Below are positions 11,872-20,599 of a DNA stretch of 33,043 bases, piece by piece. The notes beneath the pieces were generated by a model, which did not search any database, was not told the origin of the DNA, and saw nothing but the letters and a program-made list of their open reading frames with translations. Both the position numbers and the translations under genes were made by a program. Position 1 is the stretch's first letter, and every line of letters starts with the position of its first letter. This DNA comes from Chloroflexota bacterium (GTDB lineage Bacteria > Chloroflexota > Anaerolineae > J102), in assembly GCA_013151415.1 (NCBI GenBank), contig JAADII010000058.1:1-33043 (forward strand), given 5' to 3'.

Positions 11872-13038
11872 TTATCGGCGACCGAAGCGGAGCACCGCCG
11901 CCGCGACCACAGCCACGGCCACTGCAATAAGGGCGATGCCCACAACGCCCCATAAGGTGGAAGTGCGCACAGTGATGCGGAAATCAGCCGACTCACTGCC
12001 GCCTTCGGCCGGATTGGCGCGAATGGTCACCATATAGTCGCCGGCAATGGCCTTTTCGGCCGGACGGATCTTGGCCGTGACCTCCACTTCTTCACCCACC
12101 GGAACTTCGGCAATGACCTTGGGATCAAACTCCACCGACCAACCCGAAGGCTCGGTGGCGTTCAATTCCACATTATATGCGGGCGCGGTGCCTGTGTTGC
12201 GGATAATAACTTGCAAAGGCGATTCCTTGCCGGCGATGGCCTCGCCCGAAAGCCTGCCATTGGGCGCGGTCACCGCCAGATCCGGCTGGCCGGTCACCTC
12301 GGCCGTTAACTGCAAACTGGCCTCGGTGTCGCCGCCCTGCGCGCGAATGGTGATGGGATAGGCGTTCGCGGCGAGGTTGCTGGCCAATGATTTGATTTCA
12401 ACGCTCAAATTTTTCGACTCATTCGCTTCGAGAGGCAAGCTGGTGACCTCTTTGCCCGAAAGCTTAAACGTCACCAGGAAGGGCGCTGGCGCATCCGCCA
12501 ATAAGGCCACATCCAACGGTTCGTCACCTTCATTCGCCAACTTGACGCTGTAACGGAACGTGGTGGTGGGCGAACCTTTCAGCGTGGGCAATTCGGTGCT
12601 CAAGCTCAACCGAGCCGGGAGTTTTTCTTCCATCGTGAGTTCCAACGGCAACTCAACGCGGCTGTTCTCGCCGCGTGCAGCCACCACAAATCGATACGTT
12701 CCCGACTCCACATCCGCGGGCGGCTCCAGCCGTAAATCCACACGCGCATCTTCATCCGGCTGCACATAGACCGCTTTGATCACATTGCCGCCCCCCCGAA
12801 ATGTGGCCGTCCATCCTTCGGGGATGTCCTTCATTTCCAAACGAACCGTTTGCGCATTCTCCTGAGTGCGCAAGTTCAACTTAAAACTAATGGTCTTTCC
12901 TCTCTCCACCACTTGAGAAGGATACTGCGTAAACAGAACCAGGTCATCGCCAGGGCCTTGCGCGGAGACGGTTCCGATTACGCCAACAGCCAACACTACC
13001 AGGGCTACAAGAAAAGAAATCGCCAAAAGTCGTCGCAT
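11872..13038 (-). CDS. Secreted, C-terminally anchored protein with NEW3 (alpha-galactosidase-associated) beta-sandwich repeats
   Basis: The 388-residue protein begins with a signal peptide ([20 protein letters not shown]... cleavage probably after TVSA). It then has about three Ig-like beta-sandwich segments with the NEW3 pattern: '[21 protein letters not shown]', '[17 protein letters not shown]', and '[20 protein letters not shown]' with '[24 protein letters not shown]'. It ends in a single membrane helix ([22 protein letters not shown]) and the short basic tail RFGRR. The body is therefore extracytoplasmic, held by the C-terminal helix. It is the first gene of an operon with an ABC-2 exporter, suggesting an extracytoplasmic partner or ligand-binding accessory for that transporter. 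ATG 13038 has GGAGG eight bases upstream. Confidence 0.88.
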   Translation of the reverse strand: MRRLLAISFLVALVVLAVGVIGTVSAQGPGDDLVLFTQYPSQVVERGKTISFKLNLRTQENAQTVRLEMKDIPEGWTATFRGGGNVIKAVYVQPDEDARVDLRLEPPADVESGTYRFVVAARGENSRVELPLELTMEEKLPARLSLSTELPTLKGSPTTTFRYSVKLANEGDEPLDVALLADAPAPFLVTFKLSGKEVTSLPLEANESKNLSVEIKSLASNLAANAYPITIRAQGGDTEASLQLTAEVTGQPDLAVTAPNGRLSGEAIAGKESPLQVIIRNTGTAPAYNVELNATEPSGWSVEFDPKVIAEVPVGEEVEVTAKIRPAEKAIAGDYMVTIRANPAEGGSESADFRITVRTSTLWGVVGIALIAVAVAVVAAAVLRFGRR

Positions 13039-13135
13039 TGTAAAACCTCCATGCATAAGACTGAGAGTGATGGATGCGTGATTCAAGCGATTCTCAGGCG
13101 GCAGCTCCTCCAAACCGGCTGTCACCCAAGGCCCT

Positions 13136-13144
13136 ATTATGCCA
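13136..13144 (-). promoter_or_regulatory. Candidate extended -10 for the NEW3-ABC operon
   Basis: On the minus strand TGGCATAAT (13144 down to 13136) fits an extended -10, one base off consensus, about 98 bases before the ATG at 13038. No good -35 is visible. It lies in the divergent region shared with the potassium channel gene. Confidence 0.35.
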
Positions 13145-13194
13145 CGGCCCCATTAGCAAAGCATAAGCGTTTTTTAAGAAACGCATTAGTAATT

Positions 13195-13214
13195 TTGACA
13201 GAATTGGTTATAAT
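13195..13214 (+). promoter_or_regulatory. TTGACA and TATAAT hexamers upstream of the potassium channel gene, wrongly spaced
   Basis: A perfect TTGACA (13195-13200) and a perfect TATAAT (13209-13214) are only eight bases apart, so they cannot form one ordinary sigma-70 promoter. TATAAT alone could be a -10, with transcription starting near 13221. That would place the first ATG (13213) upstream of the transcript and favour the second ATG at 13267. Confidence 0.35.
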
Positions 13215-14112
13215 GGCGGTTACAACGTTTGTCAATTGGCCTGAGCGCCCCTCCTCGCCACTTGCTATGAATGAATTCGAAGCATACATCATACAAAAAG
13301 CTAACTATGTAGGTTTCATCTTCCTCATTGCGCTTTTCTCCCTTATCAACAGCGCATTGCTTCTGGCACCATTGGGTTTCCATGCCCGAGAATTGCTTTG
13401 GACCTACATCGTATTATCCAGCGGGATATTGTTTCTCGATTTTCTTTACTTCCTCATCCGCATGAATCGCCGAGGCTATCTGATCCGGTCACACGGATGG
13501 TTGGCGTTTGTGGGCAGCCTGCCTATTCCTGGCTTCAGTTTCCTTCGCCTTCTTCAGATTGGGCTGATTGCGCGCAAATTGCGTCGGGCGGACTTGCGCC
13601 TCGCATCCTCTCATGTGTTTGCACAGCGCGCCAGCACCACGCTGTTGGTCATGACATTCATCGGCATTGCCGCTTTCGAGATATCGACGGTTTTCATCCT
13701 TCAGGCCGAAGGCGCCGCGGCCGACGCCAACATACGCACGCCATGGGACGCGGTGTGGTGGGCGTATGTGACCTTCTCCACCGTAGGATACGGCGACCGC
13801 TATCCCGTCACCACCTTTGGTCGTGTTGTTGGTTTATTTGCAGTCACTGTGGGCGTGGCTCTCTTTAGCGTGATCACCGGTTTCCTGGCAGACTGGTTTC
13901 GCCGTCCCCGACAGAGACGCTTACAAAAATGGAACGCCGCCGACACAGCGGATGAACCAACGCCGTCCCAACAAATTGTCGAAATCAAACGACTATTGGA
14001 GGAAATGGAGGCGTCTTATCAACACAACCGCTCTCTTATTCAAGAACGCCTTCAAACCTTGGAGCGTCTGCTGGCCGAGGGCGAGGAGAAGAGCGCGCAT
14101 AGGAAAGGTTGA
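13213..14112 (+). CDS. Voltage-gated-like potassium channel
   Basis: This membrane protein of up to 299 residues has a potassium selectivity filter TVGYGD (about residues 190-195) in a pore loop flanked by two helices (STTLLVMTFIGIAAFEISTV; VVGLFAVTVGVALFSVITGF). Upstream are two or three more hydrophobic helices and a basic segment (LLQIGLIARKLRRADLR) at the place of S4/S4-S5, so it looks like a small six-helix channel with a weak or absent voltage sensor. The C-terminus after residue about 245 is a predicted cytoplasmic coiled coil (IKRLLEEMEASYQHN...LQTLERLLAE) that may assemble the tetramer. Starts at 13213 and 13267 (MNEFEAYI) are both without SD; TATAAT overlapping the first makes 13267 a real alternative. 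It is divergent from the NEW3 operon. Confidence 0.85.
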   Translation: MAVTTFVNWPERPSSPLAMNEFEAYIIQKANYVGFIFLIALFSLINSALLLAPLGFHARELLWTYIVLSSGILFLDFLYFLIRMNRRGYLIRSHGWLAFVGSLPIPGFSFLRLLQIGLIARKLRRADLRLASSHVFAQRASTTLLVMTFIGIAAFEISTVFILQAEGAAADANIRTPWDAVWWAYVTFSTVGYGDRYPVTTFGRVVGLFAVTVGVALFSVITGFLADWFRRPRQRRLQKWNAADTADEPTPSQQIVEIKRLLEEMEASYQHNRSLIQERLQTLERLLAEGEEKSAHRKG

Positions 14113-14152
14113 TCCGAGGCTGAAAAGAGGTGCATAGTTATCCATTCGCGAG

Positions 14153-14158
14153 TATAAT
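14153..14158 (+). promoter_or_regulatory. Possible -10 element (TATAAT) upstream of yqeY
   Basis: A perfect TATAAT lies 52 bases before the yqeY ATG (14211). No convincing -35 is seen at 16-18 bases upstream. The predicted transcript would start near 14165, downstream of the channel gene stop at 14112, and could drive the yqeY-pgpH-ybeY-dgkA run. Confidence 0.35.
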
Positions 14159-14210
14159 TTGATAAGGCGATAGCAAGATGACGCGATTCTCATTCACGAG
14201 AGATTCAATC

Positions 14211-14675
14211 ATGAACCTATTAGACACCCTCAACCAAGACCTGAAAGCGGCGATGAAAGCGGGAGATGAAGTTAAGAAGCGCACGTTGCGCAGCGCCAAA
14301 ACAGCCATCACCCGAGCGCAAAAGGCGAAAGATAATCGCCCCTTAAATGATGAAGAGATCATCGCCGTGTTGCGCAAAGAGGCGAAACAACGTAAAGACA
14401 GCATCGAAGCCTATGAACAGGCCGGTCGTAAGGACCTGGCCGATGAAGAACGAGCCGAGCTGGCTGTGCTGGAGAGTTATCTCCCTGCGCTCATGGATGA
14501 AAACGCGGTGCGCATGCGCGCCGAAAAGGTCATCGAGGAATTGGGCGCCGCCTCCATGCGCGATATGGGACGCGTCATGGGGCGCTTGATGGGCGAGCTC
14601 AAAGGACAGGCCGACGGCAAATTGGTGAATCAGGTGGTGCGCGAACTGCTGACGCAACGCTCAGCCCAATCCTGA
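14211..14675 (+). CDS. yqeY: GatB/YqeY domain-containing protein
   Basis: The 154-residue protein is full length for the YqeY family: MNLLDTLNQDLKAAMKAGDE, then 'KRTLRSAKTAITRAQK', 'EIIAVLRKEAKQRKDSIEAYEQAGR' and a C-terminal GatB-like helical tail 'MGRVMGRLMGELKGQADGKLVNQVVRELL'. The tail resembles the tRNA-binding domain of the GatB amidotransferase subunit. The exact role of stand-alone YqeY is not established; a tRNA-related function is usually assumed. ATG 14211 is chosen because GAGAGA lies seven bases before it; an in-frame ATG at 14178 would add 11 residues not typical of the family. It reads straight into pgpH after nine bases. Confidence 0.92.
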   Translation: MNLLDTLNQDLKAAMKAGDEVKKRTLRSAKTAITRAQKAKDNRPLNDEEIIAVLRKEAKQRKDSIEAYEQAGRKDLADEERAELAVLESYLPALMDENAVRMRAEKVIEELGAASMRDMGRVMGRLMGELKGQADGKLVNQVVRELLTQRSAQS

Positions 14676-14684
14676 CGCAACGCT

Positions 14685-16865
14685 GTGAACGGAAACGCCC
14701 AACCCAGCCCATTTTCACGCCCTAAAAACGCCTCTAGCTTCTTGTTTCGGGGCTCCGAGGCCGCGCGCTGGCGCGCGCGCCTATATTTCATTCTCTTCTT
14801 TCTAGCGGTGGCGACCGCGTTTTTGGCCTCGCTGCTTATCGATTGGCCGGGCAGCAGCAATCTAAAAGTGCAGGTGGGCGATATCAGCACAGTGGATGTG
14901 CGCGCGCCGCGACCGGTGACTTACCAAAGCGAAGCGCTTACAGAGCAAGCGCGCGCCAAGGCGGCCGCGTCTGTGCCAAAAGTGTATGATCCGCCCCAAA
15001 CTCGCATTGCCAGGCAACAACTGGCGCGTGCGGAGCAAGTGCTCACCTTCATGGATCTGGTGCGCATGGATCCATACGCCAGCGAAGAACAAAAACTGGC
15101 CTGGTTATCGAACATTTCCGACTTCAAGTTGGACGAAGCCACGGCCAGGCTTATTTTATCCGCGCCAGAAGAAAGCTGGGGCGTGATCGCGACCGAGACA
15201 GTGCGCGTATTGGATCTGGCCATGCGCAGCGTAATTCGCGAAGGGGAATTGGAAAACGCCCAACGCCGCGTGCCGAGCCTCATCGGCTTTGGTCTGAGCG
15301 ACGACGAAGCCGCTGTAGTCACGACGCTGGTTCAAGGTTTGCTGCGTCCCAACACATTCTTCAACGCCGAACGCACCGAAGCCGCGCGCGAGGAGGCTGC
15401 GGCCGCGGTCGAGCCGGTTGAGCGCACCATAGCTGCGGGCGAGATCATTGTGCGGTCGGGCGATCGCATCGATGAATTGGACATGGAGGCGCTGAATGCA
15501 TTGGGGCTGCTGAGCACGAAGCGCACGTGGGAGGACTATGTTTCATCTGCGCTTTTGGCCGCGCTTCTCACGGGCGTGCTCATGGCCTATATCACTTATA
15601 CGTGGCGCCAGTTTTGGGCCAGCAAGATGCACGTGTTGTTGTTGGGCATTATCGTGATCGGCTTTATCGTCCTGGCCAAGTTGATGGTTCCCACACACAC
15701 GATCCTGCCTTATCTTTATCCGTTGGCGGCCATGGCCATGCTCATTGGCGCCTTGATCGATGTGTCGATTGCCACAGTGGCCACACTGACAATCGGCGCG
15801 CTCTTGGCTGTGTTTACGGGCGGGGAGACCGAAATCGTGCTTTATGGCGTCATGAGCGCACTGGCCGGCGCTCTGGCGCTTGGTCAGGCCGAGCGACTCA
15901 ACAGCTTTGCGCGAGCCAGCGTTTGGGTTATTGTGGTCAACCTCGCGGTACTGGCCATCTTCCGCCTGCCGTTGCTCGAAGTGGGCGATCAGAATGGCCT
16001 CTCTCAATTGGCCATTGCCGCCCTGGTCAATGGCATTTTCGCCAGCAGTTTCACACTGGTCGTCTTTTATCTATTGGGCCAGCTTTTCGGTCTGACCACC
16101 AGCCTGCAATTGCTCGAGCTTTCGCGACCCACCCATCCTTTGTTGCGCGAGCTCTTGCTCAAAGCGCCAGGCACATATTACCACACGCTGCTGGTTAGCA
16201 ATATGGCCGAAGAGGCCGCTGATGCCATCGGCGCGGACTCCCTACTTACGCGGGTGGGTAGTTATTATCACGACATCGGCAAGGTCGTGCGACCATACTT
16301 TTTCATTGAAAACAACCGCGATGGCGTCAACCCTCATGACCGACTTGATCCTTACACCAGCGCTCGCATCATTATCAGCCACGTGACCGACGGCGTGGAC
16401 CTGGCCCATAAATACAAATTGCCCACGGCTATCGTCGATTTCATTCGCGAGCATCATGGCACCACTCGCGTCGAATATTTTTATCACAAAGCCTGTCAGG
16501 AAAGCGAAAACTTGAGCGAGGTGGATGAATCCGCGTTCCGCTATCCTGGGCCAAAGCCGCGCTCGCGCGAAAGCGCCATACTCATGCTGGCCGATGGCTG
16601 TGAAGCCACGGTGCGGGCCACAAACCCCGCGACAGTGGAAGACATGAAAGAAGTTATCGACAGCGTGATCAATCGTCGTTTGCTCTCGGGCCAGCTTTCC
16701 GATTCGCCATTGACACTACGCGATCTCAGTAAGATATCTGAATCTTTTCTGCGCGTCCTGCAAAGCATCCATCATCCGCGCATTCAATATCCCAGCGGCG
16801 TCACCGCTCCTACGACCCAAGCGGCCTCACATTTGCCAGCAGCTCAGCCTGCACCCAGCGCATGA
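14685..16865 (+). CDS. pgpH: 7TM-HD family phosphohydrolase (PgpH/YqfF type, probable c-di-AMP phosphodiesterase)
   Basis: The 726-residue membrane protein has an N-terminal helix (about 30-55), a large extracytoplasmic 7TMR-HDED-type domain (about 56-280), a cluster of about seven helices (about 285-475), and a cytoplasmic HD phosphohydrolase domain. The HD motif is visible as His500 (YYHTLL) and His529-Asp530 (YYHDIGK), with further His in 'DPYTSARIIISHVTDG' and 'IREHHGTTRVEYF'. Characterised relatives (Listeria PgpH) hydrolyse cyclic di-AMP to pApA; this function is inferred by family. The start is GTG 14685 without a clear SD. The gene order pgpH-ybeY-dgkA is the classic one, with the next start overlapping its stop as ATGA. 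Confidence 0.93.
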   Translation: MNGNAQPSPFSRPKNASSFLFRGSEAARWRARLYFILFFLAVATAFLASLLIDWPGSSNLKVQVGDISTVDVRAPRPVTYQSEALTEQARAKAAASVPKVYDPPQTRIARQQLARAEQVLTFMDLVRMDPYASEEQKLAWLSNISDFKLDEATARLILSAPEESWGVIATETVRVLDLAMRSVIREGELENAQRRVPSLIGFGLSDDEAAVVTTLVQGLLRPNTFFNAERTEAAREEAAAAVEPVERTIAAGEIIVRSGDRIDELDMEALNALGLLSTKRTWEDYVSSALLAALLTGVLMAYITYTWRQFWASKMHVLLLGIIVIGFIVLAKLMVPTHTILPYLYPLAAMAMLIGALIDVSIATVATLTIGALLAVFTGGETEIVLYGVMSALAGALALGQAERLNSFARASVWVIVVNLAVLAIFRLPLLEVGDQNGLSQLAIAALVNGIFASSFTLVVFYLLGQLFGLTTSLQLLELSRPTHPLLRELLLKAPGTYYHTLLVSNMAEEAADAIGADSLLTRVGSYYHDIGKVVRPYFFIENNRDGVNPHDRLDPYTSARIIISHVTDGVDLAHKYKLPTAIVDFIREHHGTTRVEYFYHKACQESENLSEVDESAFRYPGPKPRSRESAILMLADGCEATVRATNPATVEDMKEVIDSVINRRLLSGQLSDSPLTLRDLSKISESFLRVLQSIHHPRIQYPSGVTAPTTQAASHLPAAQPAPSA

Positions 16866-17335
16866 GCATCGAGATAGATATCGCCCCGCGCTACCGTTCT
16901 CTGGTTTCGGCCCGGCGTCTGCGCCAGGCCGTAGACATGGTTTTGCAACAGGCGAACGCGGATGGCGACGTCACGCTGGTGATTACAGACGACGAAACCA
17001 TCGCCGAACTAAATGAACGTTTTCTTGGCCATTCTGGAGCCACCGACGTTCTCAGCTTTCCGGCATTGAGCGACGATGCGGATGCATTCGCGACGCCGCC
17101 CAACGCGGAGCCTTACTTGGGCGATATCGTCATTGCCTACCCTTACGCCGCGCGGCAGGCCAAACGCCTTGGTCGCTCAGTTGCTGACGAACTCGACCTG
17201 CTGGCCGTGCATGGCGCGTTGCACCTGTTGGGATATGATCACGTCGATCCCGAGGAAAAAGCCCAGATGTGGGCGAAACAAGAGGCTATTCTGGCCCATT
17301 TGTCTTGCAAAGCGCATCATGAGGCCCAAGAATGA
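16862..17335 (+). CDS. ybeY: Endoribonuclease YbeY, rRNA maturation factor
   Basis: The 157-residue zinc-dependent endoribonuclease takes part in 16S rRNA 3'-end maturation and ribosome quality control. The family signature HGALHLLGYDH is intact, giving the three zinc-binding histidines at residues 117, 121 and 127. The upstream conserved segments 'LNERFLGHSGATDVLSFP' and 'YLGDIVIAYPYAARQA' are also present. The ATG overlaps the pgpH stop by four bases (ATGA), showing translational coupling. Length is normal. Confidence 0.97.
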   Translation: MSIEIDIAPRYRSLVSARRLRQAVDMVLQQANADGDVTLVITDDETIAELNERFLGHSGATDVLSFPALSDDADAFATPPNAEPYLGDIVIAYPYAARQAKRLGRSVADELDLLAVHGALHLLGYDHVDPEEKAQMWAKQEAILAHLSCKAHHEAQE

Positions 17336-17693
17336 GCGCCCATCTTTGCTAAGGGCCTTTGGTTTTGCCGGCGCCGGCGTATTGCACATGTTGCGCAGCC
17401 AACGCAACGCCCGCATACATTTGATGTTGACTCTGGCGGCTTTGGGTTTGGGCTGGTTTTTCAGCCTGGCGGCCTCGGAATGGGCCATTTTGGTTCTGAC
17501 CATTGGTTTCGTGTTCGCGGCCGAGACCATGAACACCGCGGTTGAGGCCGTGGTGGATCTGGTCAGCCCTGAAAGACATCCCCTGGCGAAGATCGCCAAG
17601 GACGCCGCGGCCGGCGCGGTGCTCATCGCGGCGAGCACGGCTGTTTTGGTTGCTATTTTCCTTTTTCTTCCGCGTCTGCTTACGTTGTTTTGA
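17319..17693 (+). CDS. dgkA: Diacylglycerol kinase / undecaprenol kinase family protein
   Basis: The 124-residue integral membrane kinase starts at ATG 17319, within the last 17 bases of ybeY, giving MRPKNERPSLLRAFGFAGAG. The DgkA signature is clear: 'SQRNARIHLMLT' in the first helix and 'ETMNTAVEAVVDLVSPERHPLAKIAKDAAAGAVL', with the catalytic Glu and the Asn-x-x-x-Glu pattern. There are three membrane helices. Gram-positive-type members phosphorylate undecaprenol to recycle the cell-wall lipid carrier; E. coli DgkA uses diacylglycerol. Which applies here cannot be told from sequence, but the pgpH-ybeY context is that of the undecaprenol kinase type. Last gene of the run. Confidence 0.92.
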   Translation: MRPKNERPSLLRAFGFAGAGVLHMLRSQRNARIHLMLTLAALGLGWFFSLAASEWAILVLTIGFVFAAETMNTAVEAVVDLVSPERHPLAKIAKDAAAGAVLIAASTAVLVAIFLFLPRLLTLF

Positions 17694-17753
17694 ACAGGCG
17701 TCTCGGGCCGCGACCCGCCGATGAACAAGACGATAAGACCAATAGGACAATGG

Positions 17754-17778
17754 TTGCTTTTCAACCGGTTTCAAGCAA
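17754..17778. promoter_or_regulatory. Dyad-symmetric site upstream of the two-component genes
   Basis: TTGCTT (17754-17759) and AAGCAA (17773-17778) flank a palindromic AACCGGTT core (17763-17770), off-centre by one base. It lies 49 bases before the sensor kinase ATG. It could be an operator, for example for autoregulation by the response regulator, or a weak dgkA terminator. Nothing ties it to a specific factor. Confidence 0.3.
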
Positions 17779-17826
17779 TCTTTCCTTCGCGTAGCCTGCA
17801 AGTTTATTGGCCGAATTCTCAAGACG

Positions 17827-19614
17827 ATGTCGGAGCGAAATAAACCCGAACGCCAAAGGCGAGAGCGGCAAACATTTCAGCTGCTTCTGCTCATCCGTTG
17901 GATCAGCTTGCTTCCGGCGCTATTTGCGTTGGCCTTGCCGCAAACCGCGCCTACATTGGCCGCGAGCAGCGCGCGGGCGCTGTTGCTGGCCATATTGGTC
18001 AATGCAGCGCTGACCTTGTTCGGCACTCGCATCAATGATCTCATTCGCCGTCGCCCTCGTCTCATCGCTCTGGATTTGCTGTTTTCAGGATTGCTGATAT
18101 GGTATACGGGCGCTGAAGCCAGCCCTTTCTATCTTTATAGTCTCACGCCCATTCTTGGCGCAGCATTCTTTTTCCGAATCAGGGGCGGCGTATGGACGGC
18201 GAGCGCGTACACCCTTCTCTATCTGGCCATCGTCTTCCTGCTGCCGCGCAGGCATTCCATCGAGATCAGCCTGGCGCTGGTGACCACGCAAATCATCGGC
18301 TTCTTTGTCATTGCGCTCATGGTGGGATATACGGCCGTGCTTTTGGGCGATTTGCAACGGACGCACGACGAGCTGGCTGAGAGCAACGCCGAGTTATCAC
18401 GACGCAACCGGGATTTGCATCTGTTGCAAGAGCTGACGTTACTTTTGCAATCATCGGTGGATCCGGCCGAATTGCAAGAGTATATTTTACAGGGGTTGGT
18501 GATGGAAATGGGGTATCGACGCGCGGCCATCGGCCTTTACGATGAGGGGCGAAATGTGTTGACGGGCTGGCTAAGCATGGAAAACCTGCCCGTAGAGTCG
18601 GGCTCCAAACGGCTGGGACACGCCACATCGGTCTCATTGGACCACGATGATGGGCCAGTGGCCGAAGCGCTTTGCACACAGCATCCGGTGGAGGTGCTCG
18701 ACGGCGAGCCAGCGACTCGCGATCCAATGCTGGCGAAACGGCTGGCTGTAGGACGGCATTATCTCGTGTTGCCGCTCACGTTGCGCACCACGCCGCTGGG
18801 GGTCATAATCGTGGATTATCTTCCCGCGCGCGAGCCGCTTTCAGAAACGGACCGTCTTTCACTAGAACGGTTGGCCGCGCACGCGGGCGTGGCGCTGGGA
18901 AGCGTGCGCTTATGCATCAATCGCGCCCAACAGCAGGCTGTCATGGCCGAACGGAATCGCATCGCCGCGGATTTGCATGACAGCATCAGCCAGGTGTTGT
19001 ATGGCCTGGCTTACGGGCTCGACGCCTGTGTGCAACTTTTGCCCGAGCATCCTGAAGTGGTTCGGGGCGAATTGGAGAAACTACAACCGGTCGTGGCCGA
19101 CGCGCAAGCGCAGATGCGAAAAGCCATCTTTGCCATGCGTTCAGATGAAATCACTTCAGACACTTTTTCAGCCCGACTCCATCGTCACCTTCACGCCATC
19201 TGTCCGGCGCGAGACATGGCTTTACGCATCGAATTGCCGGGTGAATTCGACCGCTGGGATGCGGATACGCGACAACATTTGTATCGAATCGCGCAAGAGG
19301 CCATGACCAACGCAGCTCGTCATGCAGATGCGCATCGCATTGTGATTACGGTGGCGGCCGAAAAGGGGCGCATTGGCGTGCGGGTGGAGGATGATGGTCG
19401 GGGCTTCGAGCCTTCGGGGGTGGACACAACCGAACATCTTGGCATTCAAAGCATGAGGGAGCGGGTGAAGGATTTGGGCGGCGAACTACGCATTGAAAGC
19501 GCGCCCGATAGAGGCACGGTGGTGATCGCCAGCATACCCTCGCGCGCGCATATTGACCTGAGGTGGCGTTATGAGCAAGAAGAAGAAACGCATTCGATTG
19601 CTCTTGGTGGATGA
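17827..19614 (+). CDS. Sensor histidine kinase, NarL/DegS type (HisKA_3), with GAF domain
   Basis: The 595-residue membrane kinase has an N-terminal six-helix membrane region (about 16-180), a short coiled coil (about 180-215; LAESNAELSRRNRDLHLL), a GAF-like domain (about 215-370), a HisKA_3 dimerisation domain with the phospho-acceptor His384 in 'ERNRIAADLHDSISQVLYG', and a HATPase_c domain with N box 'EAMTNAARHADA' and G1 box 'VEDDGRGF'. The stimulus is not deducible; GAF domains may bind small ligands or sense redox. The response regulator start lies 44 bases inside its 3' end, so the two form one translational unit. ATG 17827 has no strong SD. The partner is the LuxR-type regulator that follows. 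Confidence 0.93.
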   Translation: MSERNKPERQRRERQTFQLLLLIRWISLLPALFALALPQTAPTLAASSARALLLAILVNAALTLFGTRINDLIRRRPRLIALDLLFSGLLIWYTGAEASPFYLYSLTPILGAAFFFRIRGGVWTASAYTLLYLAIVFLLPRRHSIEISLALVTTQIIGFFVIALMVGYTAVLLGDLQRTHDELAESNAELSRRNRDLHLLQELTLLLQSSVDPAELQEYILQGLVMEMGYRRAAIGLYDEGRNVLTGWLSMENLPVESGSKRLGHATSVSLDHDDGPVAEALCTQHPVEVLDGEPATRDPMLAKRLAVGRHYLVLPLTLRTTPLGVIIVDYLPAREPLSETDRLSLERLAAHAGVALGSVRLCINRAQQQAVMAERNRIAADLHDSISQVLYGLAYGLDACVQLLPEHPEVVRGELEKLQPVVADAQAQMRKAIFAMRSDEITSDTFSARLHRHLHAICPARDMALRIELPGEFDRWDADTRQHLYRIAQEAMTNAARHADAHRIVITVAAEKGRIGVRVEDDGRGFEPSGVDTTEHLGIQSMRERVKDLGGELRIESAPDRGTVVIASIPSRAHIDLRWRYEQEEETHSIALGG

Positions 19615-20230
19615 TCATGCCATGCTGCGCCAGGGCTTGCGCCTGGCTCTAGACCTTCAACCCGATATGGAGGTGATCGGCGAGGCCGGCTCGGGTCGAG
19701 AAGGGATCGAACTGGCCGAACGTTCTCGACCCGATGTGGTGCTGCTCGATCTCAACATGCCGGATATGGATGGCATCGAGGTGTTTCACCGTATCCGACG
19801 CATGGCGCCGGAGGCGAAAGTCTTGATTTTATCCGGCATTCATGCGGACGCGCGCGTCTATGCCACGGTCGAGGCGGGAGTCGATGGCTATATTGTGAAA
19901 GATGCGACCACATCGGAATTGGTGACGGCCATTCGCGCGGTGGCCAGCGGAGGCGCGTATTTTCATCCCATGATCACGCGCGCGCTCACCAATTATGTAC
20001 GCGGACCTTCTCAACCCGCGGCCTTAGACGCTCGGCTCACCTCGCGCGAGCTGGTGGTGCTCCAGCTCATCGCCACCAGCGCCACCAACAAAGCCATCGC
20101 AGAGCAACTTCATGTGAGCGAAGAGACGGTGCGCACCCACGTCAAGAACATCTTGCGCAAACTCGACCAGCCCACCCGCACCCAGGCCGTATTCGAAGGC
20201 ATCCGCCGCGGGCTGATCTCCATTGAATAG
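19571..20230 (+). CDS. Response regulator, NarL/FixJ family (REC plus LuxR-type HTH)
   Basis: The 219-residue DNA-binding regulator has a receiver domain with acidic pair Asp14-Asp15, phospho-acceptor Asp60 in 'VVLLDLNMPDMDG' and the conserved Lys in 'DGYIVKDAT'. The C-terminal LuxR-type HTH is 'LTSRELVVLQLIATSATNKAIAEQLHVSEETVRTHVKNIL' in sense (about 155-205). ATG 19571 has GAGGT seven bases upstream and overlaps the kinase gene by 44 bases, so they are a cognate pair. Targets are unknown. The sHdr cluster lies downstream on the same strand but is separated by a 725-base gap with two large palindromes, so a regulatory link is only a possibility. Confidence 0.95.
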   Translation: MSKKKKRIRLLLVDDHAMLRQGLRLALDLQPDMEVIGEAGSGREGIELAERSRPDVVLLDLNMPDMDGIEVFHRIRRMAPEAKVLILSGIHADARVYATVEAGVDGYIVKDATTSELVTAIRAVASGGAYFHPMITRALTNYVRGPSQPAALDARLTSRELVVLQLIATSATNKAIAEQLHVSEETVRTHVKNILRKLDQPTRTQAVFEGIRRGLISIE

Positions 20231-20253
20231 GGATTTTGCAGCGTCAAGGTTGG

Positions 20254-20398
20254 CTTCACTGAAAAAGGTTCACCGCCGAGCACGCGGCGGACGCAGAGAG
20301 GAAAATGAGGTGAATTGAGCCATGCTTTTCTCTTAAAACGCCCACTTTTTCTCCGCGCGCTCAGCGAACTCAGCGGTGGAATAGCTTTTTTCAAGAAA
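20254..20398. repeat. Long imperfect palindrome, copy 1 (CTGAAAAAGGTTCACCGC... / ...TTTTTTCAAG)
   Basis: The left arm (about 20254-20305) starts CTTCACTGAAAAAGGTTCAC and runs through GACGCAGAGAGGAAAA. The right arm (about 20345-20398) is its approximate reverse complement, TTTTTCTCCGCGCGCTCAGC ending GCTTTTTTCAAGAAA. Arms of about 50 bases would fold into a long interrupted hairpin. It begins 23 bases after the response regulator stop, where it could also act as a transcription end. It is related to the copy at 20600-20717. Confidence 0.75.
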
Positions 20399-20599
20399 TC
20401 CAAGGTTTCGGGTTCTTCGTTCCGAATCGTCGCTGATGTCGTCACCTGCCATCTGCAAACGCATCCGAAGCAATCACCCAATTGGGGGAAGACAAAGAGG
20501 GGGCGGCTTCGGTAGAATGAATTATAGGTTTTTCGGAACGAGAGTAGGTCTATCGGCCTGAGAGATTTTCACAACGAGCACCTGATTCACCATTGGCTC

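Noticed and set aside
17754-17778. Dyad before the sensor kinase as a dgkA terminator
   Set aside because: The arms are short and off-centre and the following T-rich stretch (TCTTTCC) is interrupted; kept only as a low-confidence regulatory site.
20399-20599. Possible small gene between the two palindromes
   Set aside because: The only plus-strand frames are short, lack a start with ribosome site, and run into the repeat elements.
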